Assembly: GCF_025506355.1 (NCBI RefSeq)
Contig: NZ_JANZYP010000041.1
Location: 1-64,000, forward strand
Direction: 5' to 3'
Length of the DNA stretch: 64,000 nucleotides
DNA from: Sphaerisporangium corydalis
GTDB lineage: Bacteria > Actinomycetota > Actinomycetes > Streptosporangiales > Streptosporangiaceae
Every line of letters begins with the position of its first letter. The stretch's first letter is position 1. Positions 9,384-17,998 of this stretch are shown here, piece after piece. Both the position numbers and the translations under genes were made by a program. Under the pieces are notes generated by a model. The model had not been told where the DNA came from. It did not search any database and saw only the letters and a list, made by a program, of their open reading frames with translations.

Positions 9384-11254
9384 GCGGGCCCTTCGCCGTA
9401 GCCGTCAGAGGCGGCGCCGAAGCCCGCCTCCACGCGGTCCAGCATGGCCAGCAGCTCCTCGGCGTCCATGGCCAGGAACCGCTGGTCGGCGATCTCCCGC
9501 GCGATGGCGGCGACGCTCGCCCCCGCGAAGATGTCACGCACCGACAGCGCGACACCGAGGTCGCGGCGGATCCGGGAGGCGAGCCGCATCGCCGAGATCG
9601 AGTCGCCGCCGAGCGCGAAGAAGTCGTCGTTCGCCGAGACCGTCCGGATCCCGAACAGCTCGGTGTACCTGTCGGCCAGCCAGCACTCGATCTCGCCGGC
9701 CGGGGCGGAGAACGGCCTCCCGAGGACCCTTTCCCGGCCGATGACGCTCAGCGCGACCCGGTCGACCTTCCCGTTGGGCAGCGATGGAAGGGCCTCCAGC
9801 TCGACGAACGCCGTGGGGATCATGGCGGGCGGCATCGTCGCCGTCAGCCGGCCCCGCAGGTCGACGAGATCGAGCGCGGACCCCTCGGCCGGCACCACGT
9901 ACGCCGTCAGCCGGGGGCCGTTCACCTGCTCGGCGGTCACGAAGACGTCCGCGACGAAGCCCACGGCGCGGATCGCGGCGGCGACCTCCGCCGGGTGGAT
10001 CCGCACGCCGTTGACCTTCAGCTCGTCGTCGGCCCGGCCGGAGACGACGAGCTCCCCGCCCCGGTCCACCCGTCCGAGGTCGCCGGTGCGGTAGGCGGTC
10101 ACGCCGTCGCCGAGGTCGGCGAACCGCGCCGCCGTCTCCTCGGGCATGCCCACGTAGCCGTGCCCGGAGTACCGGCTCACCAGGACCACCTCGCCCTCGA
10201 CCGGCGGCAGGCACAACGCCGCCCTGACGAGGTCGGCGTCGAACGGCTCGCCCGGCTCGACCAGGCAGTACCGGGTGTCGGGCAGCGGGCGGCCCGCCGG
10301 GAGGATCCCGGCGTGGCTCTCCACGCGCTCCAGCCGCTTGTAGATCTTGGGCAGCGCGGTCTCGGTCGTCCCGTAGAAGTTGGCCCGCACCCGCGTCCCC
10401 GGGAACGTGGCGTGCCACTCGTCCAGCAGGCCGGCGGTCAGCGGCTCACCGGCGAAGAACACCTTGCGCATCGACTCGCACCGGTTCAGCCCGTGCCGCG
10501 ACCAGCTCCGCGCCACCGACGGCACCACGTTGACGACGCTGACGCGGGCACGGTCGAGCCAGGCCACGGTGGCCTCGGGCGAGTCGGCCTCGTGCTCGTC
10601 CGGGATCACCAGGGTGGCCCCCGCCCACAACGGCAGGAACACGTCACGGACCACCACGTCGAAGCTCAGCGCGGTCAGGAAAGCGACCCGGTCGCCGGCG
10701 TCGACGCCGAACTCGGCGCACTGCCATTCGAGGAAGGACCGCAGCGCGGCGGCGGAGCCGAGCACCGGCTTCGGCATCCCGGTGGACCCGGACGTGAAGA
10801 ACACATACGCCCCGTCCCCGCCGTCATCCCCGTCGCCGGAACCGGCCGTGGCCCCGGCCTCCTCGGCGCCCGGGGCGGCGGGCGCGCCGGGTCCCCGTCC
10901 CGGTGCTCCCTCCCCGATCAGGCCGAGCAGGGTCTCCCTGCGCCGGGCGGGCAGGCCGGGGTCGACGGGGACGGGCGTGCCGCCGAGCGCCAGCAGCGCC
11001 AGGAAGTCCACGACGAACTCCACCGACCTGCGGTGCTCCACGGGCACGAGCGCGCCGGGCGCCACCGAGGAGGACAGCGCCTCCGACCGCTCGTCCAGCA
11101 TCCGGCCGAGGGCCGCGTAGTCGATCGACCGCGTCCCCTGTTCGATGGCGATCCGCGATGGCGTGGTCACGGCGTGCAGGTGGACCCGTTCGATGATCCG
11201 TCGCTTCTCGGCCGAGGCCGGAAGCCGCCTCTGGACAACGTTGTGCTCCGTCAC
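9380..11254 (-). CDS. NRPS loading module A-T
   Basis: 624 residues starting at GTG 11254, four bases after an AGGAG site. The adenylation domain (~20-510) shows YVFFTSGSTGMPKP near 145, the FDVVVRDVF specificity region, NFYGTTET, YRTGDLGR and the catalytic Lys in LPNGKVD. The thiolation domain (~535-600) has FFALGGDS. There is no condensation domain, so this is a loading/initiation module for the C-A-T-TE-MFS protein immediately downstream, with which it overlaps by 1-4 bp. No MbtH-like gene is seen nearby. The A3 motif has PKP where PKG is usual. The expected product is a dipeptide or a compound derived from one (inference). Confidence 0.9.
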   Translation of the reverse strand: MTEHNVVQRRLPASAEKRRIIERVHLHAVTTPSRIAIEQGTRSIDYAALGRMLDERSEALSSSVAPGALVPVEHRRSVEFVVDFLALLALGGTPVPVDPGLPARRRETLLGLIGEGAPGRGPGAPAAPGAEEAGATAGSGDGDDGGDGAYVFFTSGSTGMPKPVLGSAAALRSFLEWQCAEFGVDAGDRVAFLTALSFDVVVRDVFLPLWAGATLVIPDEHEADSPEATVAWLDRARVSVVNVVPSVARSWSRHGLNRCESMRKVFFAGEPLTAGLLDEWHATFPGTRVRANFYGTTETALPKIYKRLERVESHAGILPAGRPLPDTRYCLVEPGEPFDADLVRAALCLPPVEGEVVLVSRYSGHGYVGMPEETAARFADLGDGVTAYRTGDLGRVDRGGELVVSGRADDELKVNGVRIHPAEVAAAIRAVGFVADVFVTAEQVNGPRLTAYVVPAEGSALDLVDLRGRLTATMPPAMIPTAFVELEALPSLPNGKVDRVALSVIGRERVLGRPFSAPAGEIECWLADRYTELFGIRTVSANDDFFALGGDSISAMRLASRIRRDLGVALSVRDIFAGASVAAIAREIADQRFLAMDAEELLAMLDRVEAGFGAASDGYGEGPA

Positions 11255-11429
11255 CGTTCTCCTCAGATGTCACGCGCGCCGAGACCCCCCCGGCACCGGC
11301 GAATGACACGACCGCCCGAGGGCGACCTCATTCCCAAGGCGTGCCATCCCGTTCCGCCGCGTGACATCGATCCACCGGCGAGCGGTCCGAAGGAGACGGA
11401 GACGTGCTGATGAGACGGTGGACCGGCGG

Positions 11430-11918
11430 TCAGCCGAGCACGCGCTCGTAGTCCGCCGGCAGCGACTCCCAGGCGTGCCGGTCCGCGTCGCGGCCGTCCA
11501 GTGACGCCGCGAGGAGGTCCAGCCCGATGTGCCAGCCGGAGCCCAGCGCCGGCCCGGACTCGCGCTCGCCGAAGATGGTCGTGAACACCATGCGGCAGCT
11601 GTCGCCCTCGGGCGTGAGCTCCCATCGGAGCGTTTCGGAGTCCCAGGTGTACTCCAGGAGGTCCGGCGGGTCGAACCGGGTGACGGTGCCGTGGCCGGTG
11701 CCCATCGCCGCGTGCTCCGCCTTGGGGACGAAGGTGAGCTCGGCCCCTGGCGCGAGGTCGAACTCGAGCCTGTCGTAGTCGAGGATCTGGACGAACCACT
11801 CGCGTAGCCGCTCGGTCTCGGTGATCGCGCGCCAGACCTTCGCCTGCGGGTGCCGGAACCGGCGCTCGAACCTCAGGGAGTAACGGCCGTCCTCGGTCAC
11901 CGTCATCGTCGCGAGCAC
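11430..11918 (-). CDS. SRPBCC/AHSA1-domain protein
   Basis: 162 residues from GTG 11918 with AAAGGA seven bases upstream; ATG 11906 is an alternative start. It is an AHSA1-type START-like fold: VWRAITETERLREWF near residue 28 is the hallmark, with GTVTRFDPPDLLEYTW and a C-terminal WHIGLDLLAASLDG helix. These proteins bind hydrophobic ligands or act in stress responses, often regulated by ArsR proteins; none is adjacent here. A consensus-like promoter lies about 80-110 bp upstream. Confidence 0.85.
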   Translation of the reverse strand: MLATMTVTEDGRYSLRFERRFRHPQAKVWRAITETERLREWFVQILDYDRLEFDLAPGAELTFVPKAEHAAMGTGHGTVTRFDPPDLLEYTWDSETLRWELTPEGDSCRMVFTTIFGERESGPALGSGWHIGLDLLAASLDGRDADRHAWESLPADYERVLG

Positions 11919-11999
11919 GTGGAGATCCTTTCGTCGGGGGAGGACCCGGCGGCCGGGCCGGAGCCGCCGCCGCTGATCCCGGGTAAATGCCGCATCAGA

Positions 12000-12030
12000 A
12001 ATATATCCAGACAGGCATATTAGCTGTCAA
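12000..12030 (-). promoter_or_regulatory. promoter for the SRPBCC gene with 19-bp spacer and internal dyad
   Basis: On the minus strand TTGACA (12030-12025) is followed after 19 bp by TATATT (12005-12000). This is an unusually AT-rich pocket in otherwise GC-rich DNA. The spacer holds an inverted repeat, GACAG (12010-12014) and CTGTC (12024-12028), so a regulator may bind there. No regulator gene for it is identified. Confidence 0.55.
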
Positions 12031-12084
12031 GTGCCGGACGGACCGGCCCTGCGGCGGGCGTGCCGCCCCCGGCCTTCGCCTGGT

Positions 12085-13230
12085 TCAGCGGTAGACCAGG
12101 CCGGAGAGGCGCCAGGCGAGGGCGCGGCGGAAGGGCGGGAGGGCGGCGAGCGCGCGGAGGACGAGGTCGCGGATCGGGCGCAGGGCGCGGCGGGTGGTGG
12201 CGAGGCGGGTGAGCCGGTCGGCCAGGGCCACGACCTGCCGGGCCGCGGGCCTGCGGGTCGCCTCGTAGGCGTCGAGCAGGGCGGGGGCGCCGCCGCCGAG
12301 CACGGCGTCCAGGACCTCGGCCAGCGCGGCCCCGTCGACGATTCCGGCGTTCATCCCCTGCCCGCCCGCCGGGCTGTGCACGTGCGCGGCGTCTCCGGCG
12401 AGCAGGATCCGGCCGGCCCGGTAGGTGTCGGCCACCCTGTGCTGGACGCGGAACCGCGACCCCCACAGCACCTCGTCCACCACCGCCCGCCGCGCCAGCG
12501 GCCCCCGCGTGTCGAGCAGCCGCTGGACGAAGTCGGGGCCGGGGTCCTTGGGCGCCTCCGCCACCGTCGCGACGATCCGGTGGACGCCACCGGGCAGCGG
12601 CGCGACGACGAGCACCCCGTCGGGCGAGAAGTACAGGATCACCTCGTTCTCCGGCACGCCGCCGGAGAGCCGCACGTCGGCGAGGCTGAACGACTCATCG
12701 TACGCGCCGCCGCTGAAGCCGATGCCGGCCTGGTCGCGCACCGTGCTGTGCATGCCGTCGGCGCCGACCACGTAGCCCGCGACCAGGGTGTCGCCGCTCG
12801 CGAACGTCACGGTCACGCCCGCGTCGTCCTGCTTGAGCGCGGTCACGGTGTGCGGGCGGAGCACCTCGCCGCCCAGCTCGGTGAGCCGGTCCAGCAGCAC
12901 GCGCTCGGTGACCTCCTGGGAGACCATCAGCGTGTACGGGTAGGCGGTCGGCAGGCCGCCGAAGGGGACGGGCACGAGCACCCGGTCGCGGTCGCGGATC
13001 GTGAACCGGGGCACGCGGACGCCCCGCGCGACGAGCGGCCCGGCCACGCCGTACGGCTCCAGCACCTCAAGGGTGCGGGCGTGCACGACGGCGGCGCGGG
13101 TGGTGGTGTCGCCCTCGGCCCGGCCGTCGACCACGGTGACGCGGCGGCCCCGCCGGGCCAGGCCGACCGCGACGGTGAGACCGGCGGGGCCCGCGCCGAC
13201 GACCAGGACGTCGGTGGTGGTGGGGAGCAT
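12085..13230 (-). CDS. FAD-dependent aromatic-ring-type monooxygenase
   Basis: 381 residues from ATG 13230, preceded by GGAGGT. It is a class A flavoprotein monooxygenase (PHBH fold): the Rossmann motif VVGAGPAGLT is near residue 10, the second FAD/NADPH motif VVGADGMHS near 158, and the ribityl-binding GDAAHVHSPAGGQG near 285. It lacks the extra C-terminal domain of the 500-residue phenol hydroxylase types. It is divergent from a TetR gene, with three copies of a 12-bp operator between them, so induction by the enzyme's substrate is likely. The substrate is unknown; detoxification of an aromatic drug is plausible. Confidence 0.88.
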   Translation of the reverse strand: MLPTTTDVLVVGAGPAGLTVAVGLARRGRRVTVVDGRAEGDTTTRAAVVHARTLEVLEPYGVAGPLVARGVRVPRFTIRDRDRVLVPVPFGGLPTAYPYTLMVSQEVTERVLLDRLTELGGEVLRPHTVTALKQDDAGVTVTFASGDTLVAGYVVGADGMHSTVRDQAGIGFSGGAYDESFSLADVRLSGGVPENEVILYFSPDGVLVVAPLPGGVHRIVATVAEAPKDPGPDFVQRLLDTRGPLARRAVVDEVLWGSRFRVQHRVADTYRAGRILLAGDAAHVHSPAGGQGMNAGIVDGAALAEVLDAVLGGGAPALLDAYEATRRPAARQVVALADRLTRLATTRRALRPIRDLVLRALAALPPFRRALAWRLSGLVYR

Positions 13231-13246
13231 GGTGACCTCCGAAAGT

Positions 13247-13315
13247 CAACGCTTGTTGGTCAACGTCTGTTGGCACAACTATGCGCCGCTCTCCTGGTCA
13301 TGTCAACACCTGTTG
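13247..13315. promoter_or_regulatory. three TetR operator copies CAAC-N4-GTTG
   Basis: Three 12-bp inverted repeats lie in the 101-bp divergent region: CAACGCTTGTTG (13247-13258), CAACGTCTGTTG (13261-13272) and CAACACCTGTTG (13304-13315). All are preceded by GT, giving the shared frame GTCAAC-N4-GTTGG. The first two have a 14-bp period. They flank the promoters of the monooxygenase (minus) and the TetR gene (plus), as expected for autoregulation plus control of the enzyme. Confidence 0.8.
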
Positions 13316-13331
13316 GCCTACACTCGTTGAC

Positions 13332-13883
13332 GTGAGAAGATCCGCTGAGGACACCAAGGCGACGATCCTGGCCGCCGCCCGCGAACGCTTCGCCGCCGAG
13401 GGCTACGACCGCGCGACCATCCGGGCCATCGCCACCGACGCCGCGATCGACCCCGCCATGGTGATGCGCTACTTCGGCAACAAGGAGAAGCTGTTCGCCG
13501 CGGCGGCCGACTTCGACCTGCGGCTCCCCGACCTGGCCGGCGTTCCCCGCGACCAGGTCGGGACGACGCTGGCCGCCCACTTCGCGGAGCGCTGGGAGGC
13601 CGACGAGGCGCTGATGGTGCTGCTGCGCACCGCCGTCACCAACGAGGACGTCGCCGGGCGGATGCGGGAGATCTTCTCCGGGCAGCTCGCCCCCATGGCG
13701 GCCGAGCTGTCGGGCGACCCGGCGAGCGCCGCCCGGCGGGCCGGGCTGGTGGCCACCCAGGCGCTCGGCATGGCCCTGTGCCGCTACGTCCTGCGCCTGC
13801 CGCCCGTCGTCGCGATGACCCGCGCGGAGATCGCCGAGTGGCTCGGGCCCACCCTGCAGCGCTACCTGCTCGGCCCGCCGTAG
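13332..13883 (+). CDS. TetR-family repressor of the divergent monooxygenase
   Basis: 183 residues from GTG 13332. The N-terminal HTH reads TILAAARERFAAEGYDRATIRAIA and then MVMRYFGNKEKLF (~residues 10-55), the standard TetR DNA-binding domain; the C-terminal part resembles the TetR_C subgroup with RAGLVATQALGMALCRYVLRL. An upstream ATG at 13281 would place 17 residues of non-family sequence before the HTH and would run through the third operator, so the GTG is preferred. There is no Shine-Dalgarno sequence, so the mRNA may be leaderless. It is convergent, three bases apart, with the Tat-exported amine oxidase. Confidence 0.9.
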   Translation: MRRSAEDTKATILAAARERFAAEGYDRATIRAIATDAAIDPAMVMRYFGNKEKLFAAAADFDLRLPDLAGVPRDQVGTTLAAHFAERWEADEALMVLLRTAVTNEDVAGRMREIFSGQLAPMAAELSGDPASAARRAGLVATQALGMALCRYVLRLPPVVAMTRAEIAEWLGPTLQRYLLGPP

Positions 13884-13886
13884 GCG

Positions 13887-15707
13887 CTAGTGGCCCGGCC
13901 AGTACGGGCTGAGCAGGTCGAACTGGTTGGGCAGGCCCAGCAGGTACCGGGCGTCGTCGGTGGCGTAGAGGCCGTTGAACTCGGCGGGCAGGTAGAGGGT
14001 GAACAGCCTCGCCCGGGTGGCCGGCGAGCCGGCCGCGTCCATGATCGCGTTCGCGGCCATCCGCCCGCCCTCGCAGGCGCCCTCCATCGTGGCGAGGTTG
14101 ATGCTGTTGCGCACGTAGTCGGCGGCCAGGTACAGGTTCGGGATCCGGGTCGTGGCGGTGGGCCGGTCGGCCCACGAGCCGGTGGTGTTGATGAACAGCG
14201 GCTCGTCGGTGGCCACCGCCGGCGTCCCCTCGCCGGTGATCGCCGGGTCGACGAACCAGGAGCGCACGATCGAGTCGGGCAGCACCGCCGCACCGTTGGG
14301 CAGGGCGGCGCGCACCTGCGCGAGGACCTCCTGCACGATCTGCGGCCGGGTGCACTGCTTGGCGGTCTTCCCGAACAGGATGCCGGGGGAATTCCAGTCC
14401 GACAGGTCCAGGGACAGGCAGTCGGTGACCGTGCCGTCCCCGTAGGTCGCGGCGAAGCCGTTCCGCCAGAACTGCGCCTGGCTGATCGAGGTGAGCGCCC
14501 ACGGCGTGCCCGCGTAGATGAGGTGCCCGGCCGCGATCGGGCGGGGCTCCCTCAGATAGATCATTACGCCGTTCATCCAGTCGGTGGTGAGGTTGGAGAG
14601 CCGGGCGAGCGCGGGGTCGGCGGCCTTCAGCGCGGACGTCAGCAGGGGCTGGACCCGCTCAAGGGGCATGGCCAGCACGTAGTGGTCGGCGGTGACGGCC
14701 CCGGTGGCGCCGGTGGGGTCGCTGACCTGCGCGCCGGTCAGCCTGCCCCCGGCGTAGGTGAGCGCGGTGGCGGTCCAGCCGACCTTGAACTCGACGCCGA
14801 GCCCGGTCAGGTAGGCGATCCACGGGTCGACGAACGCCTCGTTCGTCGGGCCGTTCAGCACCTGGTCGGGCGGCCCGTACGGGCCGAGGCCGAGCCCGCT
14901 GTAGACGAGCGCCTCGAACATCAGGCCCATGGTGCGGGTGTTGGCCTTCTCTGGCTGGGCGGCGACCAGGGAGGCGGTGAACATCTTCACCAGCAGCTCG
15001 CGGTAGACCTGCGACATCGAGCCCGCCTTGATGAAGTCGGCGAACCCCATGTTCTCCCACTGGCCGAGGCGGCGGCGCGGCCCGCTGGTGACGAAGGCGA
15101 CGAGCTTGGAGAGGAAGAACTCGATCTCCAGCGGCGGGACCGTGGTGGTGAGCGTTATGAAGGCCCGCAGGTAGTCCTTGATCGCGTCGGGGGTGAGGGC
15201 GCCGGCGATGTCGCCGGGCACCGGGAGCAGGATCTGGGCGCCCTTGTAGGCGATCATCTCCAGGTTCGCGGCGACGAGGTTGTCCTTCACGCTGCCGCCG
15301 CCGGCGCGGGGGATGCGGCTCATCGTGTCGGGGAGGTTCTGGTAGAAGCCGGGGAAGAAGCGGAAGCCGTGCTCGCCGGGCAGGTCGCGGCGCCCGCCGG
15401 TCCCGGTGCCCGGCACCGGGATGCTCCTGGCTTTCCCGCCGAGGGCCTTGCGCTCGTAGACGGTGACCTGGAAACCGCGCTCGGCCAGTTCTTGCGCGGC
15501 GCTGAGCCCGCCCATCCCGCCGCCCATGATCGCGACGCGCCTGCCGGCGGCCGAGGCGGTCAGCAGGGAGGGGGCCGCCGCCCGTGCTCCCGGCGCGCCG
15601 GCCAGCGGCCCGATCGCCGCCCCGGCCGCGGCGGCCATGGCACCCGTGACGAACCGGCGCCGGCCGATCGTGCCACGAGCGTCGTTACGGATCTCTCGCT
15701 CTTCCAT
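13887..15707 (-). CDS. Tat-exported FAD-dependent amine oxidase/desaturase-like protein
   Basis: 606 residues from ATG 15707 with GGGAGG just upstream. A twin-arginine signal (IGRRRFVTGAMAAAAG, residues 14-30) and an Ala-rich cleavage region precede the FAD-binding MGGGMGGLSAAQELAERG near residue 60. The C-terminal FAD motif is PNLYLAADYVRNSINLATMEGACEGG near residue 535. The architecture resembles the phytoene-desaturase/hydroxysqualene-dehydroxylase (HpnE) branch of the amino-oxidase family; the substrate is not known. Export through Tat is unusual for that branch. A TetR half-site pair at 15722-15741 lies right upstream and matches the operator beside the TetR at 15813. Confidence 0.85.
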   Translation of the reverse strand: MEEREIRNDARGTIGRRRFVTGAMAAAAGAAIGPLAGAPGARAAAPSLLTASAAGRRVAIMGGGMGGLSAAQELAERGFQVTVYERKALGGKARSIPVPGTGTGGRRDLPGEHGFRFFPGFYQNLPDTMSRIPRAGGGSVKDNLVAANLEMIAYKGAQILLPVPGDIAGALTPDAIKDYLRAFITLTTTVPPLEIEFFLSKLVAFVTSGPRRRLGQWENMGFADFIKAGSMSQVYRELLVKMFTASLVAAQPEKANTRTMGLMFEALVYSGLGLGPYGPPDQVLNGPTNEAFVDPWIAYLTGLGVEFKVGWTATALTYAGGRLTGAQVSDPTGATGAVTADHYVLAMPLERVQPLLTSALKAADPALARLSNLTTDWMNGVMIYLREPRPIAAGHLIYAGTPWALTSISQAQFWRNGFAATYGDGTVTDCLSLDLSDWNSPGILFGKTAKQCTRPQIVQEVLAQVRAALPNGAAVLPDSIVRSWFVDPAITGEGTPAVATDEPLFINTTGSWADRPTATTRIPNLYLAADYVRNSINLATMEGACEGGRMAANAIMDAAGSPATRARLFTLYLPAEFNGLYATDDARYLLGLPNQFDLLSPYWPGH

Positions 15708-15721
15708 CGATCCTCCCAGCT

Positions 15722-15741
15722 AACCGACACCACTGTTGGTT
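15722..15741. promoter_or_regulatory. TetR operator upstream of the Tat flavoenzyme
   Basis: AACCGAC-N6-GTTGGTT (15722-15728 and 15735-15741). It differs by one base from the perfect AACCGAC-N6-GTCGGTT at 16502-16521 upstream of the other flavoenzyme. The same TetR (15813-16412) therefore probably regulates both. Confidence 0.7.
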
Positions 15742-15812
15742 CAGCTAGGCGGAACGATGAACGCGCGCATCACGTCTGTCAATAGCGCGCTGTGCGGAAA
15801 TGGAAGGAAGTT

Positions 15813-16412
15813 CTAGCGGGGGCCGGCGTCCGGAAGCTGCGACAGCCCGCTCCAGAGGACGCGCATCGCCGCGGTGACCAGGTCGTCGCGCGACACCGCG
15901 GGATGCCGCGCCCACCACTGGGCCAGGCCGTCGGTGCCGGAGATCAGCAGTTCCACCACGGCCTGGGCGATCTCGGTCTCCGGGTCCAGCCCGAGCCGGC
16001 CGAGATCCCGCGCGAGCATCGCGGCGACCGCGCGCGTACGGGCCTCACGGATGCCCCAGCGGACCGCCTTGATCTCGGGGTCATCCTCGTCGGTGTGGTC
16101 GAACAGCAGGCGGCGGGCGGCGGGCCGGTCCTCGGCGAAGCTGAAGTACGCGTCCAGGGTGGCGCGCAGGCGGTGGCCGGGGGAGCCCGAGCCGGAGATG
16201 CGGGCGCCGACGTGCTCCACCAGCAGCGCGTTCTGTTCCTGCAGGACCGTGATCAGCAGCACCCGCTTGGACGGGAAGTGGTCGTACAGCACCGAACGGG
16301 TCACCCCCGCCGCCGTCGCGATCTCCTCCATGGCGGTGGCGTGGTACCCCCGGGCGGCGAAGACGGTCAGGGCGCCCTCGGTGATGCGGGCGCGCCGAGC
16401 CGACCCACGCAT
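15813..16412 (-). CDS. TetR-family regulator
   Basis: 199 residues from ATG 16412, which has GAGAAGG three bases upstream and AAGGAG twelve upstream; an in-frame GTG at 16439 is an alternative start. HTH: RITEGALTVFAARGYHATAMEEIATAAG and then RSVLYDHFPSKRVLL (~10-55). The C-terminal ligand domain includes LVEHVGARISG and the conserved WWARHP near residue 165. The gene lies between two flavoenzyme genes, divergent from one and downstream of the other; near-identical operators precede both. Confidence 0.88.
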   Translation of the reverse strand: MRGSARRARITEGALTVFAARGYHATAMEEIATAAGVTRSVLYDHFPSKRVLLITVLQEQNALLVEHVGARISGSGSPGHRLRATLDAYFSFAEDRPAARRLLFDHTDEDDPEIKAVRWGIREARTRAVAAMLARDLGRLGLDPETEIAQAVVELLISGTDGLAQWWARHPAVSRDDLVTAAMRVLWSGLSQLPDAGPR

Positions 16413-16491
16413 GCGCCTTCTCGGCTCCTTGGTCTCCACGTTCCGCACACTACCGCCGGGGGGCGTTGACGCGCCGGGCCGCGCGGGCTTA

Positions 16492-16530
16492 CCGTCCGAA
16501 CAACCGACAGACAAGTCGGTTAGCGGACGG
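16492..16530. promoter_or_regulatory. nested 39-bp dyad, TetR operator
   Basis: The inner arms AACCGAC (16502-16508) and GTCGGTT (16515-16521) are a perfect 7-6-7 inverted repeat. The outer arms CCGTCCG (16492-16498) and CGGACGG (16524-16530) are also perfect. The site lies in the divergent region between the TetR gene and the flavoprotein gene at 16546; a possible -35 TTGACG is at 16466-16471. Confidence 0.75.
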
Positions 16531-16545
16531 CACGCGGGAGGTCCG

Positions 16546-17880
16546 ATGGTCGAGCACGCCGACGTCGTCGTCGCGGGCGCGCGGTGCGCGGGATCGGTCG
16601 CGGCGGCCGCGATGGCCCGGCAGGGGCGCCGCGTGATCGCCGTGGATCCCGCGCGCTTCCCGTCCACCACCGTGTCCACCCACCTGCTGTTCGCCGGCGG
16701 CGTCGCCGAGCTGGCCCGCGCCGGTGCCCTGGAGCGCGTCGAGAAGATCGGCGCGCCCCGCCTCTCCCTCGCCCACGTCGGCGGCCGGTCGCCCGCCGGC
16801 GGCCCTGAGCTCGCGGCCGGCGGCGGGTACGCCCCCGTCGACGGGATCGACTACGGCCTGTGCGTACGGCGCGACGCCCTCGACACGGCGCTGGTGGAGA
16901 CCGCGCGCGAGAGCGGGGCCGAGGTCCGCGAGGGGCACCGCGTGGTCGGCCTGCTCTGGGAGGACGGCCGGGCCGCCGGCGCGCGGGTGCGCGACCACGG
17001 CGGCCGGGAGTACGAGATCCGCGCCCACCTGGTCGTCGGCGCGGACGGCCGCCGGTCGACCGTCGCGCGCCTGACGGGCTCCGAGCGCCCGCGTCTCGCG
17101 CACGCCAACGGCCGGGCCTGCTACTACGCCTACTACGAGGACCCCCGCGAGGAGTGGCGCGCTACCGCCGCGATGTGGCTGAGCGGGCGCGAGCTGGGCA
17201 ACGCGTTCCCGTGCGACGGCGGGCTGGCGATGGTGCTGCTGATGCCGCCGGTGGAGCGGGCGGCGGACTTCCGCGGCGACCTCGCGGCCGAGTTCGACCG
17301 GACCGTCGCGCTGGTGCCGGGCCTGGCCGCGCGCCTCGCGGGCTGCACCCGGGTCACCAAGATCTTCAGTTCCGTGACGCACCCCTCCTACTTCCGCCGC
17401 TCGTCCGGCCCCGGCTGGGTCCTGGCCGGCGACGCGGGCCACTTCAAGGACCCGGTCACCGCGCAGGGCATCCGCGACGCCGTGCGGTTCGCGCGGCTGC
17501 TCGGCGAGACCGCCGCCGTCCTGGACGACCCGGCCGCCCTGGACCGGGCGACCCGGGCGTGGGAACGCGACCGCGACGAGCAGTGCGTGCACACCTACCA
17601 CTGGACGAACCTGCTCGGGCGGGGCGACGGCCTGGCGCACGTCCAGTTCGAGCTGCTGCGGACGCTCACCAAGGGACCGCACGGCGTGCGCGATCTTCTC
17701 CAGGTCTACTCCCGCGTCCGCGACCCGCGCGAGACCCTGGCCCTGACCGCCCTGGCCGGGGCGACCACGCGCGCCGTCCGGCACAACCCCGCCGAGCGCG
17801 CGGCCATCCTCACCGCCGCCTGCGGCGCGACCCTCTCCCTTGCCGGGAACCACCGGAGCACCCGGCGCCTCCTGACCTGA
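16546..17880 (+). CDS. FAD-dependent oxidoreductase (geranylgeranyl-reductase/halogenase-like fold)
   Basis: 444 residues from ATG 16546 with GGGAGG five bases upstream. N-terminal FAD motif VVVAGARCAGSVAAAAMARQG (residues 6-26, with RCAG in place of GPAG as in geranylgeranyl-reductase-type enzymes), FAD-binding VVGADGRRSTVARL near 165, and GWVLAGDAGHFKDPVTAQGI near 290. The electron partner and substrate are unknown. It is divergent from the TetR gene and faces the nested operator. GGxGCAG-type enzymes of this class often act on isoprenoid or polyketide intermediates; this is family knowledge, not shown here. Confidence 0.85.
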   Translation: MVEHADVVVAGARCAGSVAAAAMARQGRRVIAVDPARFPSTTVSTHLLFAGGVAELARAGALERVEKIGAPRLSLAHVGGRSPAGGPELAAGGGYAPVDGIDYGLCVRRDALDTALVETARESGAEVREGHRVVGLLWEDGRAAGARVRDHGGREYEIRAHLVVGADGRRSTVARLTGSERPRLAHANGRACYYAYYEDPREEWRATAAMWLSGRELGNAFPCDGGLAMVLLMPPVERAADFRGDLAAEFDRTVALVPGLAARLAGCTRVTKIFSSVTHPSYFRRSSGPGWVLAGDAGHFKDPVTAQGIRDAVRFARLLGETAAVLDDPAALDRATRAWERDRDEQCVHTYHWTNLLGRGDGLAHVQFELLRTLTKGPHGVRDLLQVYSRVRDPRETLALTALAGATTRAVRHNPAERAAILTAACGATLSLAGNHRSTRRLLT

Positions 17881-17998
17881 CCGGCCCCGCCCCACGACCG
17901 ACCGGCCCCGCCGTACAACCGACCGGCCCGCGCCTCACGACCGACCGGCCCCGCCGTACGACCGACCGGCCCGCGCCTCACGATCGACCGGCCCCGCG
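17878..17998. repeat. 43-bp tandem repeat made of ~21-bp half-units
   Basis: CGACCGACCGGCCCCGCCGTAC alternates with ACCGACCGGCCCGCGCCTCAC for about five half-units, filling the whole 118-bp gap between two convergent genes. It may also serve as terminator DNA, because the GACCGGCC cores can pair with each other. Confidence 0.75.

Noticed and set aside
13281-13331. Longer start of the TetR gene at ATG 13281
   Set aside because: The extra residues do not fit the family and the region contains the third operator copy.
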